From positions 1 to 64,000 of the forward strand of contig CAXAUZ010000022.1 of assembly GCA_963972525.1 (NCBI GenBank): DNA of 64,000 nucleotides, written 5' to 3'. Source of the stretch: Salinilacustrithrix sp003476595 (GTDB lineage Bacteria; Actinomycetota; Acidimicrobiia; Acidimicrobiales; Salinilacustritrichaceae). A program made the position numbers and the translations under genes. This document shows positions 37,951 through 46,478 of this stretch, one piece after another; position 1 is the first letter of the stretch; each line of letters begins with the position of its first letter. Below the pieces are notes generated by a model that did no database searches, was not told the origin of the DNA, and was given only the letters and a program-made list of their open reading frames with translations.

Positions 37951-39038
37951 CACAGCACCACCACCGATCGCAGGACCTCGCCTCGCTCCATCTTGTGGAA
38001 CGCCTCCTCCACGTCGCCGATGCCGATCCGCTCCGACACGAAGTCCCCGAGCGGGAACCGGCCCTGCAGGAACAGCTCCACCAGCGCGGGGAAGTCCCGC
38101 GACGGCAGGCAGTCGCCGTACCACGACGGCTTGAGCGCACCGCCGTGGCCGAAGAAGTCGATCATCGGGATGTCGGGGAACCGCATGTCCGGCGTCGGGA
38201 CGCCCACCTGCACCACCGTGCCGGCCAGGTCCCGGGCGTAGAAGCACTGCTCCAGCACCTTCGGGTTGCCGACCGCCTCGACGCACACGTCGGCACCGAA
38301 CCCGCCGTTGAGCGCCTTGATCGCCTCGACCGGGTCGCCGTCGTCGGGGTTCACGGTGTGGGTGGCGCCGAAGGACCTCGCCAGCTCGAGCTTCTTCGGG
38401 TCGAGGTCGACGGCGATGATCGTCGTCGCGTTCCGCAGCTTCGCTGCTGCGAGGGCGGCCATGCCGACGCCGCCGCAGCCGAACACGGCGATGCTCTGAC
38501 CCTCACCGATCTGACCCGTGTGGGCGGCGGCCCCGTAGCCCGCCATGACGCCGCACCCGAGGAGCCCGGCGGCGGCAGGGTCGGCGTCGGGGTTGACCTT
38601 CGTGCACTGCCCGGCGGCGACGAGGGTCTTGTCGGTGAACGCCCCGATGCCGAGCGCCGGCGACAGCTCGGTGCCGTCGGCCAGCGTCATCTTCTGGGTC
38701 GCGTTGTGGGTGTCGAAGCACAGGTGGGGCTGACCCCGCTCGCACGCCCGGCACTCGCCGCACACGGCCCGCCAGTTCAGGACGACGAAGTCGCCCGGCG
38801 CCACGGAGGTGACGTCGTCGCCGACCGCCTCGACCACGCCGGCCGCCTCGTGACCGAGCAGGAACGGGAAGTCGTCGTTGATGCCGCCCTCCCGGTAGTG
38901 CAGGTCGGTGTGGCACACCCCGCACGCCTGGACCTGCACCAGCGCCTCGCCCGGCCCGGGGTCCGGTACCAGGATCGTCTCCACCGTGACGGGTGCACCC
39001 TTGCCCCTCGCCACCACTCCCCGGACCTCGTGCACCAC
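37950..39038 (-). CDS. mscR: S-(hydroxymethyl)mycothiol dehydrogenase
   Basis: This 362-residue zinc-dependent class III-type alcohol dehydrogenase uses mycothiol in place of glutathione. The catalytic zinc site is CGVCHTDLHYREG and GHEAAG. The structural zinc cluster is CGECRACERGQPHLC. The Rossmann loop is GCGGVGMAAL. CFDTHNATQKMTLADGTELSPALGIGAF is typical of the mycothiol form. It oxidises the adduct of formaldehyde and mycothiol with NAD+ and may also reduce S-nitrosomycothiol. Its presence implies mycothiol biosynthesis, a trait of Actinomycetota. It forms an operon with the MBL hydrolase. Confidence 0.94.
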   Translation of the reverse strand: MVHEVRGVVARGKGAPVTVETILVPDPGPGEALVQVQACGVCHTDLHYREGGINDDFPFLLGHEAAGVVEAVGDDVTSVAPGDFVVLNWRAVCGECRACERGQPHLCFDTHNATQKMTLADGTELSPALGIGAFTDKTLVAAGQCTKVNPDADPAAAGLLGCGVMAGYGAAAHTGQIGEGQSIAVFGCGGVGMAALAAAKLRNATTIIAVDLDPKKLELARSFGATHTVNPDDGDPVEAIKALNGGFGADVCVEAVGNPKVLEQCFYARDLAGTVVQVGVPTPDMRFPDIPMIDFFGHGGALKPSWYGDCLPSRDFPALVELFLQGRFPLGDFVSERIGIGDVEEAFHKMERGEVLRSVVVL

Positions 39039-39088
39039 GGCTGCCTCCAGCTCGTTCGTCGTCCCGCGGGAACCTACCCCCCATTGTT

Positions 39089-39132
39089 CTGGCCTACGGA
39101 TTCCCCCGCATGTGAGGGAATCCGTAGGCCAG
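39089..39132. repeat. 44-base palindromic repeat, copy 3 (perfect 17-bp arms)
   Basis: CTGGCCTACGGATTCCC and GGGAATCCGTAGGCCAG are exact reverse complements around the ten-base loop CCGCATGTGA. It lies in the divergent region between mscR (start 39038) and the DUF559-like gene (start 39244), so a terminator role is less likely for this copy. Confidence 0.92.
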
Positions 39133-39243
39133 TTCGAACCTTGGGGTTCCTGTCATCGGTCGCTCGTACCCTCGGTGGCACGTCGGGTGGCCGGTCCACG
39201 TCGCCCCTCACCGCTCTGGAAGGAGCCGGTCGAGGAGGTACTC

Positions 39244-40233
39244 GTGCTGCCCGAACCCGTCATCCACCTGCTCCGCGTCCAGCGGGGCGTCGTCGCCACG
39301 CGCCAGCTGCGGGGACTCACCACGGCCCAGCGTCGTCGGGTCCTCGAGCGCGAACCGGAGCTCGAGCGCCTCACCCCCCGGGTGCTGCGACACCGGGTCG
39401 CCGATCGCTCTCGCGAGCAGCTCCTCATGGCGGCGGTGCTGGACACCGGTGAAGACGCCGGACTGTGGGGCAAGAGCGCAGCGGCGCTGTGGGGGTTCGG
39501 TCGCTTCCGCCCTGCCACACCACACGTCGGAACCTCGCGGACCCTCGTCCGCGGTCCGCGACTGGGTCAGGTGCACCTCCTACGACATCTCACTCCGGCG
39601 TCGATGACGACACACCTCGACATCCCGGTGAGCCGACCGGAGGAGACCGTGCTGTGGCTGGCCGGGATGTGGACGCACCAGTGGGGGCCGCACGGCTTCG
39701 AGATCGCGGTGCTGCGCACGGCATCGACCCTCGACCACGCCTGGCGATCCCGGCTCATCGACGGCCACCGGATCCACGCGCTGTGCGAGCGCAGCGGCGG
39801 TCGGGGCCGATCCGGCATCGTCGTTCTTCGTGAGGTGCTCCGGACGAGACCCCCGGACTACAAGCCGGCCGGCTCCGTCCTCGAAGACCGCTTCGAGTCG
39901 ACCCTGCCCTGCGACCTGCGGGAACGGCTGGACCGTCAGGTCGCCGTCGGCGGCGACGATGCCCGCATCGGAGTCGTCGACTACCGGCACCGCTGCCGGC
40001 CGCTCATCCTCGAGATCAACGGCGAGGCCGTGCACTCGCCGATCACCGCTCGCACCGCCGATGCCGAGCGCTACGACGACCTCGTCGATGCCGGGTTCGA
40101 GGTCATGGTGGTGTGGGAGTACGACGTGTTCCACCAGCCGCACCGCATCGTCGCCGCCCTGCGAGAGGTGGAGGCCGGCCCGGTCGAGCCACGGGTGATC
40201 CGCCCCACCCGTGCGCCATGGGAGTCGTGGTGA
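39244..40233 (+). CDS. AbiEi-like N-domain plus DUF559-like nuclease-fold protein
   Basis: This 329-residue protein belongs to a type common in Actinomycetota. The N-terminal ~50 residues (LRVQRGVVATRQLRGLTTAQRRRVL) resemble the winged-helix of AbiEi-type antitoxins. The C-terminal ~120 residues (FESTLPCDLRERL, RIGVVDYRHRCRPLILEING, YDDLVDAGFEVMVVWEYDVFH) resemble the PD-(D/E)xK fold of DUF559/Vsr relatives: candidate active residues are the Asp in VVDYRH and the Glu in LEING. The GTG at 39244 is well supported by CGAGGAGGT six bases upstream. No partner toxin gene is adjacent. It is bracketed by two copies of the 44-base palindrome. Function unknown. Confidence 0.82.
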   Translation: MLPEPVIHLLRVQRGVVATRQLRGLTTAQRRRVLEREPELERLTPRVLRHRVADRSREQLLMAAVLDTGEDAGLWGKSAAALWGFGRFRPATPHVGTSRTLVRGPRLGQVHLLRHLTPASMTTHLDIPVSRPEETVLWLAGMWTHQWGPHGFEIAVLRTASTLDHAWRSRLIDGHRIHALCERSGGRGRSGIVVLREVLRTRPPDYKPAGSVLEDRFESTLPCDLRERLDRQVAVGGDDARIGVVDYRHRCRPLILEINGEAVHSPITARTADAERYDDLVDAGFEVMVVWEYDVFHQPHRIVAALREVEAGPVEPRVIRPTRAPWESW

Positions 40234-40245
40234 ACCGGTCCCGAA

Positions 40246-40289
40246 CTGGCCTACCGAATCCCCCACATGCGCGGGAATCTGTAGGCCAG
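40246..40289. repeat. 44-base palindromic repeat, copy 4
   Basis: CTGGCCTACCGAATCCC, loop CCACATGCGC, then GGGAATCTGTAGGCCAG. It lies in the 67-base gap between the stops of the convergent DUF559-like gene and the alpha/beta hydrolase. Confidence 0.88.
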
Positions 40290-40300
40290 AACGGTCAGGT

Positions 40301-41335
40301 TCAGGGGGTGAGGGGTTCGATGCGCCAGTTGTGGCTGGGCTCGAGCTGGTACGGCTTGGAGACCGGGCGATCGATGGTGAGGGCGAGGGCCTCGGGGCCG
40401 TAGCAGGCGTCGATCGATGGGGTCCGCTCGGCCAGCGCCTCGCCGAGCACGCCGTCGAGCAGGGAGCCGATGACGGCGGGGAGGCTGTCGGCGTCCTCGA
40501 GCAGCCACGAGTGCAGGCCGCCCTCGATGCGGACGAGCGTGCCGCCGGCGGCCTCGGCGGCCTGGCGGGCGTTGGTGAACCAGATGGTGAGGTCGCGGTC
40601 GCCGTGCAGGACCATGACCGGCACGCCGGCGTGACCGAGGGCGCGCAGGCGGTCGAGGGAGTCCCTGGCCATGGCGGTGGCGAACACGGCGGCGGGCAGC
40701 GACGGCAGCTCCCGGACCCGCTGGGCCAGCGAGGGGGCGGCGAGCCGGGCGAGCGCACCCATCTGCTTGCGACCCTGCAGCGCGCCGATGGCCGTGTCGG
40801 TCACGAGCAGGCCGATGCCGAGCGGGAACAGGAACGGCACGTACCGGGCGGCGCCGGTGAGCTGGTCCCACAGGCCGCCGATGGCGGCGTTCACCGGGAG
40901 CACGGCGATGGCCCGCTCGGGGTTGCGGGCGGCGAGCTCCACGACGACCCGACCGCCCATCGAGTGGCCGACGAACACGGCGCGCTCGATGCCGAGGTGG
41001 TCGAGCACCTGCTCGTGGAGGTCGACGTAGGCCTCCCAGCCCCAGCCCTTGCGGCCCAGCCCTGCGGTTCGCCCGTGGCCGGCGCTGTCGACGGCGATGA
41101 CCTTGAACCCGGCGCCGGCGAGCCGCCGGAGCGTCCGGGCGTAGAGCATGCCCTCGGCGATGACGCCGTGGATCATGACCAGCGGGACGCCCTCGCCGCA
41201 GACGGACAGGCCGACCCGGTGGCCGTCGTCGAGCACGACCGTGCGCCGCCGCAGGCGGGGTGGCTTGGTGGTGGTCGCGTCCGCGATCGCATCCATCTCG
41301 TCGCGAACGGTCCCCTGCGCCATGCGGTCAGCCAC
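40301..41335 (-). CDS. Alpha/beta hydrolase
   Basis: This 344-residue alpha/beta hydrolase has the oxyanion HG in MIHGVIAEG (about 53-56), the nucleophile elbow GHSMGG (about 122-127), and late acid and His in LHGDRDLTIWF and EGGLHSW. It is probably an esterase, haloalkane dehalogenase-like enzyme or C-C hydrolase acting on a small lipophilic molecule; the sequence does not decide. An extra ~25-residue C-terminal tail follows the fold. Same strand and neighbourhood as an MBL-fold hydrolase, 60 bases away. Confidence 0.88.
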   Translation of the reverse strand: MADRMAQGTVRDEMDAIADATTTKPPRLRRRTVVLDDGHRVGLSVCGEGVPLVMIHGVIAEGMLYARTLRRLAGAGFKVIAVDSAGHGRTAGLGRKGWGWEAYVDLHEQVLDHLGIERAVFVGHSMGGRVVVELAARNPERAIAVLPVNAAIGGLWDQLTGAARYVPFLFPLGIGLLVTDTAIGALQGRKQMGALARLAAPSLAQRVRELPSLPAAVFATAMARDSLDRLRALGHAGVPVMVLHGDRDLTIWFTNARQAAEAAGGTLVRIEGGLHSWLLEDADSLPAVIGSLLDGVLGEALAERTPSIDACYGPEALALTIDRPVSKPYQLEPSHNWRIEPLTP

Positions 41336-41395
41336 GGACGGACCGTACCCAGAGTCCGGGCGAAACAGGCCGATGCCCGAGGTCCCCGAGCCGGG

Positions 41396-42346
41396 TCAGG
41401 GGGCGAGCGCGGCCATCATCCCGAACAGGGTGACGACGTCGGTGCGGCCCCGGTCGGGGTCGAGCTCCCGGTAGACGGTGTCGACGTTCACGGCGAGGCG
41501 CTCCCGGTCGATCCAGCCGGCGAACTCCCCGAGGGCGATGTCGCGGATCGCCTCCTCCACCGGCATGCCGTCGGCGTGGCGGGCCCGGGCCTGGGCGTCG
41601 ACGAACACGAGGTAGTCGCGCATGCGGCGCACGCCTGCGACGTCGGTGACCGGGCCGTGGCCGGGCACGACGACGTCGGGGTGCAGGTCCTCGATGATGA
41701 GATCGCACGCGTCGATCCAGTTGCCGATGGGACCGGCCCACATGATCGGCGTGCCCTCGATGAAGCAGATGTCGCCCGTGAACACGGTGGACGCGCCCGG
41801 CACGTGGGCGATGCAGTCACCGGCGGTGTGGGCCGGCCCGACCTCGAGCAGCTCCACGGTGGTGCCGGCGACGTCGACCTCGTGGCGTCCGGTGAACGTG
41901 GACGTCGGTGGGGTGAGGGTGATGCCCTCGAACTCGAAGGGCCCGAAGATCCGGGCGAAGAACGCACCGGTCTCGCCGAGCTCGCCGTTCTCGCCGGCCT
42001 CGACCATGGCGGCGAGCAGCTCGGGTGGCGTGCCCGGCATCTCCTCGGCGCAGGCTTCGGTGGCCACGATGTCGGCGCCGGTCACCAGCTCGTTGCCGTA
42101 GCAGTGGTCGCCGTTGGCGTGGGTGTTCACCAGCGTGCCGATCGGGTTGGCGCCGGTGAGCGGACCGAACCCGTCGAGCATCTCCCGGGTGAGCTTCAGG
42201 TCGAACAGCGTGTCGATCAGCAGGCTGGCACCGTCACCGACCACCAACCCGGCGTTCGACCACCCCCAGCCACCGTCCGGTTGCAGCCACGCATGGCAGC
42301 CCCCGTCCAGATCGACGCGACCCCGCTCGTATCCCCCGCTTCCCAT
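41396..42346 (-). CDS. MBL-fold metallohydrolase
   Basis: This 316-residue metallo-beta-lactamase superfamily protein has THANGDHCYGN (the first zinc motif, with Ala and Asn in place of the common intervening residues), GPAHTAGDCIAHVP, FTGDICF and PGHGPVTD. These correspond to the four metal-ligand motifs of the fold. It resembles the SoxH/quinoprotein-relay-like subgroup, whose substrates are mostly unknown. The start ATG at 42346 gives MGSGGYERGRVDL. The C-terminal helical extension (VEEAIRDIALGEFAGWIDRERL) is usual for this group. Confidence 0.88.
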   Translation of the reverse strand: MGSGGYERGRVDLDGGCHAWLQPDGGWGWSNAGLVVGDGASLLIDTLFDLKLTREMLDGFGPLTGANPIGTLVNTHANGDHCYGNELVTGADIVATEACAEEMPGTPPELLAAMVEAGENGELGETGAFFARIFGPFEFEGITLTPPTSTFTGRHEVDVAGTTVELLEVGPAHTAGDCIAHVPGASTVFTGDICFIEGTPIMWAGPIGNWIDACDLIIEDLHPDVVVPGHGPVTDVAGVRRMRDYLVFVDAQARARHADGMPVEEAIRDIALGEFAGWIDRERLAVNVDTVYRELDPDRGRTDVVTLFGMMAALAP

Positions 42347-42375
42347 CCGGCGGAACGTATCTCAGGCCGGGTGCC

Positions 42376-42909
42376 TCAAGCCGGGTGGCGCTGCTCGATG
42401 GTGGTGAGCAGCGCCTGGTGCTCGTCGGTGTCGATCTCCTCGCGCTCGAGCGCGTCGTCCACCGCCATCACCAGCTCGGGCAGGTCGGTGCGCACGACGG
42501 CGAGCGTGGTGCCGGCGGTCCCGCCGATGTCGACGGGGAGGAACGCGAGCCGGACGTAGGGCGGGGGCAGCTCGCCGCCGGTGAGCACGAGCACGCCCCG
42601 CAGCTCCCGGCCGCCGGACTCCTGGTCGGCGCGCAGGGCCTGCCGGAACCGGTCGTGGTCGAACAGGTCGCGCACCGCCACCTCACCGGAGGGGCGGCGC
42701 AGCTCGGCGACCAGCGGCGCGTCGAGCAGGTCGCGGTCGAAGGCCGGCGCACCGTCGTCGAAGAGCACCTGCACGACGGTGTGGTCGACGCCCTCGACCG
42801 CGAGGGCACTGACGTCGACGCCGAGCACCCCCCGCTCCCAGGCCGGCGACCCGACCGCGGTCTCCACTCGTCCGGGTCCGCCGATGAGCTCCAGTCGCAA
42901 GAGGTCCAC
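42376..42909 (-). CDS. Conserved-looking hypothetical protein, 177 aa
   Basis: Good codon bias supports a 177-residue soluble protein starting at the GTG at 42909 (VDLLRLELIGGPGR). It reads as an alternating beta/alpha domain with acidic character, containing VEGVDHTVVQVLFDDGAP, LRGVLVLTGGELPPPY and AVVRTDLPELVMAVDDAL. I recognise no catalytic motif, membrane segment or signal peptide. It ends 30 bases before the MBL gene start and may be co-transcribed with it; it is divergent from the ABC exporter operon, with 78 bases between. Function unknown. Confidence 0.7.
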   Translation of the reverse strand: MDLLRLELIGGPGRVETAVGSPAWERGVLGVDVSALAVEGVDHTVVQVLFDDGAPAFDRDLLDAPLVAELRRPSGEVAVRDLFDHDRFRQALRADQESGGRELRGVLVLTGGELPPPYVRLAFLPVDIGGTAGTTLAVVRTDLPELVMAVDDALEREEIDTDEHQALLTTIEQRHPA

Positions 42910-42987
42910 GCAGCGATCCTGGCAGCCGCGGCCGGCTCGGTGGCAGGGCGCGGTTGCAGGAGATGCCGGCCTCCCTAGCCTGCGCTC

Positions 42988-44124
42988 GTGCTGCTGGCCA
43001 CCCGCGAGATCGCCCGGTCCAAGGTCCGCTTCGGCCTCCTCGCCGGCGCGGTCGGCCTGCTCGTGTTCCTGATCCTTTTCCAGCAGGCCCTCTTCGGCGG
43101 CCTGGTCCAGGGCTTCATCGGCGCGATCGAGAACCAGGACTCGCCGGTCCTCGTCTACAACGAGCAGGCCCGGCGCAACGTGGAGGGCAGCTTCCTCCTC
43201 CCCGACCAGATCGAGGCGCTCGGCCACGTCGAGGGCGTCGAGCAGGCCGTGGCCATCGGTGAGGCCACCTACACGGTGGAGGCGGGTGGCGAGCTGGTCG
43301 ACGGCGTGCTCTTCGGCTACCCGCTCGACGCCGGCGGCCTGGGCGCCCCGACCTCCCTGATCGAGGGTCGCCTGCCCGAGGCGCCGGGGGAGGCCGTCGC
43401 CAGCAGCGCGGACGCCGCCGACGGGTTCGACATCGGCGACACCGTCCGCATCGCCGCCGACGGCGGCCCCGAGATCGAGGTGGTCGGCCTGGCCGAGGAC
43501 CTGCGCTTCAGCGTGGCTCCCACCCTGTTCGTCGACTATTCGACCTTCGAGGACGCCCAGCGCGCCGTGAACCCCAATGCCCAGGCGGTGCTGCCGTCGA
43601 TCGCGGCGGTCCGGCCCGCCGGCGGCACCGACCCGGGCGAGCTCACCGCCCGCATCGACGACGAGGTCGAGGGCGTCGAGGCGCTCACGAACGCCGACGC
43701 CGTCGACTCGGCGCCGGGCGTGGCGGCGGTGAACCAGTCGTTCCAGATCATCCTCGCCCTGGCCTTCGGCGTCGTCACCCTGGTCGTGGCCTTCTTCTTC
43801 CTGATCCTCACCGTGCAGAAGGCCAAGCCGCTGACCCTGCTGCGGGCGGTGGGCGCGCCGTCGGGCTACCTCATCCGCAACCTGGTGGTGCAGATCCTGT
43901 TCGTGATGGGTGCCGGCATCGCCATCGGTATCGGCATGGTGTTCGCCGTCCGGCCGCTCTCCACCGGCGGCGCCATCGAGCTCGACCTCGAGCCCTCCAC
44001 CGTCATCCCGACCATCATCGGCCTCACCGTGCTCGCCCTCGTCGGCAGCATCGGGGCGATCCGGCGGGTGCTGCGCATCGACCCGATCCGGGCCACCGTC
44101 GACACCGGGAGCGAGCTGGCATGA
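42988..44124 (+). CDS. ABC transporter permease, FtsX/MacB type (first)
   Basis: This 378-residue permease has one N-terminal transmembrane helix (about 13-33), a large extracytoplasmic domain (about 45-240), then three C-terminal helices (about 252-272, 300-325, 340-358), the layout of FtsX/MacB/LolC permeases. Such systems export lipids, peptides or lipoproteins, or act as mechanotransmitters. The GTG at 42988 begins LLATREIARSKVRF, a typical amphipathic lead-in. The stop overlaps the ATG of the second permease (ATGA). Confidence 0.9.
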   Translation: MLLATREIARSKVRFGLLAGAVGLLVFLILFQQALFGGLVQGFIGAIENQDSPVLVYNEQARRNVEGSFLLPDQIEALGHVEGVEQAVAIGEATYTVEAGGELVDGVLFGYPLDAGGLGAPTSLIEGRLPEAPGEAVASSADAADGFDIGDTVRIAADGGPEIEVVGLAEDLRFSVAPTLFVDYSTFEDAQRAVNPNAQAVLPSIAAVRPAGGTDPGELTARIDDEVEGVEALTNADAVDSAPGVAAVNQSFQIILALAFGVVTLVVAFFFLILTVQKAKPLTLLRAVGAPSGYLIRNLVVQILFVMGAGIAIGIGMVFAVRPLSTGGAIELDLEPSTVIPTIIGLTVLALVGSIGAIRRVLRIDPIRATVDTGSELA

Positions 44125-45224
44125 GGTTGGCCGTCCGCGAGCTGCTCCGCCGTCCCGGCCGCTTCACCGTCGTCGGCGGTGCGCTCACCGTCCTGGTCCT
44201 GCTGCTCCTGTTCCTCGGTGGCCTGCTCGACGGCCTCTACCTCAACTCCAGCGGCGCGGTCCGCACGCTCGATGCCGACGGCATCGTCTTCTCCGACGAC
44301 GCTCGCCAGTCGTTCCTGCGCTCCGAGATCACCGCCGAGCAGCGGGCCGAGATCGAGGAGGTCGACGGCGTGGCGGCGACCGGTGGGCTCGGCTTCGCCC
44401 TCCTCGGTGTGCAGATCCCCGACGGCGACGAGGTCGTCGACGGCGCGGTCGTCGGCTACGAGCTCGCGTCCGACGAGCTGCCCGAACCGCCCGCCCCGGG
44501 CGAGGCCCACGCCGACCGCCAGCTCGAGGACGAGGGCGCATCGGTGGGCGACACCGTCCTCGTCGGCCCGGCCGAGGTGCCGCTGACCATCGTCGGCTTC
44601 GTCGACGACACCAACTACCTGCAGCAGGGCGGCCTCTGGGTCGAACCGGAGACGTGGCGATCGGTGCTGGCCGAGAACCGCCCCGACGCCGTGGTGGCCG
44701 ACGGGTCGTTCCAGTCCCTCGTCGTCCGGGTCGACGACGGTGCCGACGTCGAGGCCGTCCTCCGGGCCATCGATGACGCCACCGGTGCGACCGAGACCCT
44801 GAGCCAGACCGAGGCCATCGAGGCGATCCCCGGCATCACCGAGCAGAACGCCACGTTCACCGCGGTCATCGGCGTCACGATCTTCGTCGCCGGCCTCGTC
44901 ATCGCCCTCTTCTTCGCCCTCCTCACCCTCGAGCGGCTCGGCCTCTACGCCGTGCTCAAGGCGGTCGGCGGGTCGTCGCGCACGCTGATCGCCGGCGTGG
45001 TCGTCCAGTCGGTGGTCGTGGCCGCCGGCGCGTTCGTGCTCGGCGGCCTGCTCACCCTCGGGCTCCTCCAGATCGTCCCCGACGGGATCCCGCTCCAGCT
45101 CGAGCCGTCCCGCGCCCTGTCCACCCTCGCCAGCATCACCGTGGCCGCCGTCGTCGGCGCCCTCGTGTCGCTCCGGCGCATCGTCCGCATCGACCCGGCG
45201 TCCGCCATCGGCGCCGGCGCCTGA
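44121..45224 (+). CDS. ABC transporter permease, FtsX/MacB type (second)
   Basis: This 367-residue partner of the preceding permease has the same layout: N-terminal helix (about 15-36), an external domain, then three helices (about 255-278, 292-322, 333-352) and the closing motif RRIVRIDPASAIGA, seen also as RRVLRIDPIRATV in the first permease. The two probably form a heterodimer driven by the ATPase at 45238. It starts within the stop of the first permease and ends 13 bases before the ATPase gene. Confidence 0.9.
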   Translation: MRLAVRELLRRPGRFTVVGGALTVLVLLLLFLGGLLDGLYLNSSGAVRTLDADGIVFSDDARQSFLRSEITAEQRAEIEEVDGVAATGGLGFALLGVQIPDGDEVVDGAVVGYELASDELPEPPAPGEAHADRQLEDEGASVGDTVLVGPAEVPLTIVGFVDDTNYLQQGGLWVEPETWRSVLAENRPDAVVADGSFQSLVVRVDDGADVEAVLRAIDDATGATETLSQTEAIEAIPGITEQNATFTAVIGVTIFVAGLVIALFFALLTLERLGLYAVLKAVGGSSRTLIAGVVVQSVVVAAGAFVLGGLLTLGLLQIVPDGIPLQLEPSRALSTLASITVAAVVGALVSLRRIVRIDPASAIGAGA

Positions 45225-45237
45225 CCCGGGAAGCCCC

Positions 45238-45915
45238 ATGCCCAGCCCCGCCCTCCAGCTCACCGACGTCCGCAAGACCTACCGCTCCGGTGACGAGGAG
45301 GTGGTCGCCCTCGACCACGCCACCCTCGAGGTCGGACGCGACGAGCTCGTCGCCCTGGTCGGCCCGTCCGGGTCGGGCAAGACCACGCTGCTGTCGGTGG
45401 CCGGGGCGCTGCTCGGCCCGACCGAGGGCGAGGTCCGCGTCGGCGACACCGAGATCGGCGACCTGTCGGAGAAGGAGCGCACGGCGTTCCGGGGCAAGGA
45501 GATCGGCTTCGTGTTCCAGGCCGTGAACCTGGTGCCGTTCCTCACCGCCCGCGAGAACCTCCTCGTCGTGGCCGAGATGAACGGCAACCTCGACAAGGCC
45601 GCCAAGCAGCGCGCCGACCAGCTCCTCGACGAGCTCGGCCTCGGGCACCGCACCGGCAACCAGCCCGGCGAGCTGTCCGGCGGCGAGCGCCAGCGGGTGG
45701 CGATCGGCCGGGCGCTGATGAACGAACCCAGCCTCGTGCTCTTCGACGAGCCCACCTCGGCCCTCGACACCGAGCTCGGGGAGCAGGTCATGGAGCTCAT
45801 CGGCCGGGAGATGCGCTCCCGCGGCGTCGGCGGCATCTTCGTCACCCACGACACCCGCATGACCCACCACGCCGACCGCACCCTCGAGATCATCGACGGT
45901 CGCCTCAAGGCATGA
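45238..45915 (+). CDS. ABC transporter ATP-binding protein (LolD/MacB-like)
   Basis: This 225-residue ATPase has Walker A GPSGSGKTT (about 42-50), Q-loop FVFQAVNL, signature LSGGERQRVAIGRAL, Walker B LVLFDEPTSALD and the switch His in FVTHD. It fits the LolD/MacB/FtsE class that works with FtsX-type permeases, here the two immediately upstream. The stop overlaps the ATG of the next small gene by four bases. Confidence 0.94.
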   Translation: MPSPALQLTDVRKTYRSGDEEVVALDHATLEVGRDELVALVGPSGSGKTTLLSVAGALLGPTEGEVRVGDTEIGDLSEKERTAFRGKEIGFVFQAVNLVPFLTARENLLVVAEMNGNLDKAAKQRADQLLDELGLGHRTGNQPGELSGGERQRVAIGRALMNEPSLVLFDEPTSALDTELGEQVMELIGREMRSRGVGGIFVTHDTRMTHHADRTLEIIDGRLKA

Positions 45916-46469
45916 CGTCGGGCACCGTCCACGACGTCCTGCCCGAGGAGGCCGACCTGCCCGGCACCGGGTGGCTCGCCATCGACGAGGGCTTCGGCTC
46001 CGACGACCCGGCCCGCACCGCGCCCGGCGAGCTCATCGACTGCGTCGGCCCCGACTTCCCCGGCGACGACGAGGTGGTCGAGACCGCGGCGACCCCGCAC
46101 TACGTGCGCCCGCCCGGCCGACTCGTCCACGGCTTCGGGGTCCGGACCACCACGCTGGAGGCTGCCGATCGGGCCCATGCCGTCCTGTCGGGACGGGACT
46201 TCGCCGAGTGCCTCGGCCGCTCGGTGGCCGCTGATCTGGACGCGTCCGACAGCGAGGCCGAGCTGCTCGCGGTCGACGTGGAACGCACCGGCCGCGGGTT
46301 CCGGGTCCGCTTCACCGGCGGCACCGGCGACGGCGTGCGGCCCGTGCAGCTCGACGTGGTGTGCCTCGCCGCGGAGCGCTCCGTCGGGCTGCTGTGGTTC
46401 GCCGACACGCCCGACCCGTTCCCCGAGGACGACCTCGTCTCGGTGATCGAGCGGATCGGAGCTCGCTGA
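45912..46469 (+). CDS. Hypothetical protein coupled to the ABC exporter, 185 aa
   Basis: The ATG overlaps the ATPase stop (ATGA), so this is the last gene of the exporter operon. The product lacks a signal peptide and membrane segments. It has two Cys (LIDCVGPDF and AECLGRS) plus one late Cys (VVCLAAE), and a mixed alpha/beta pattern loosely recalling sensor domains of the PknH_C/lipoprotein-sensor type, such as VELAAADRAHAVL-like helices followed by a strand-rich half, but I would not assign it. It may be a cytosolic accessory of the exporter. Confidence 0.72.
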   Translation: MTSGTVHDVLPEEADLPGTGWLAIDEGFGSDDPARTAPGELIDCVGPDFPGDDEVVETAATPHYVRPPGRLVHGFGVRTTTLEAADRAHAVLSGRDFAECLGRSVAADLDASDSEAELLAVDVERTGRGFRVRFTGGTGDGVRPVQLDVVCLAAERSVGLLWFADTPDPFPEDDLVSVIERIGAR

Positions 46470-46478
46470 CGGGACGCC

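Noticed and set aside
33293..40289. CRISPR array suggested by the GCGCATGCGGGG-like core of the palindromes
   Set aside because: Copies are kilobases apart with genes between them, arms and loop differ from a direct-repeat array, and no cas gene is present.
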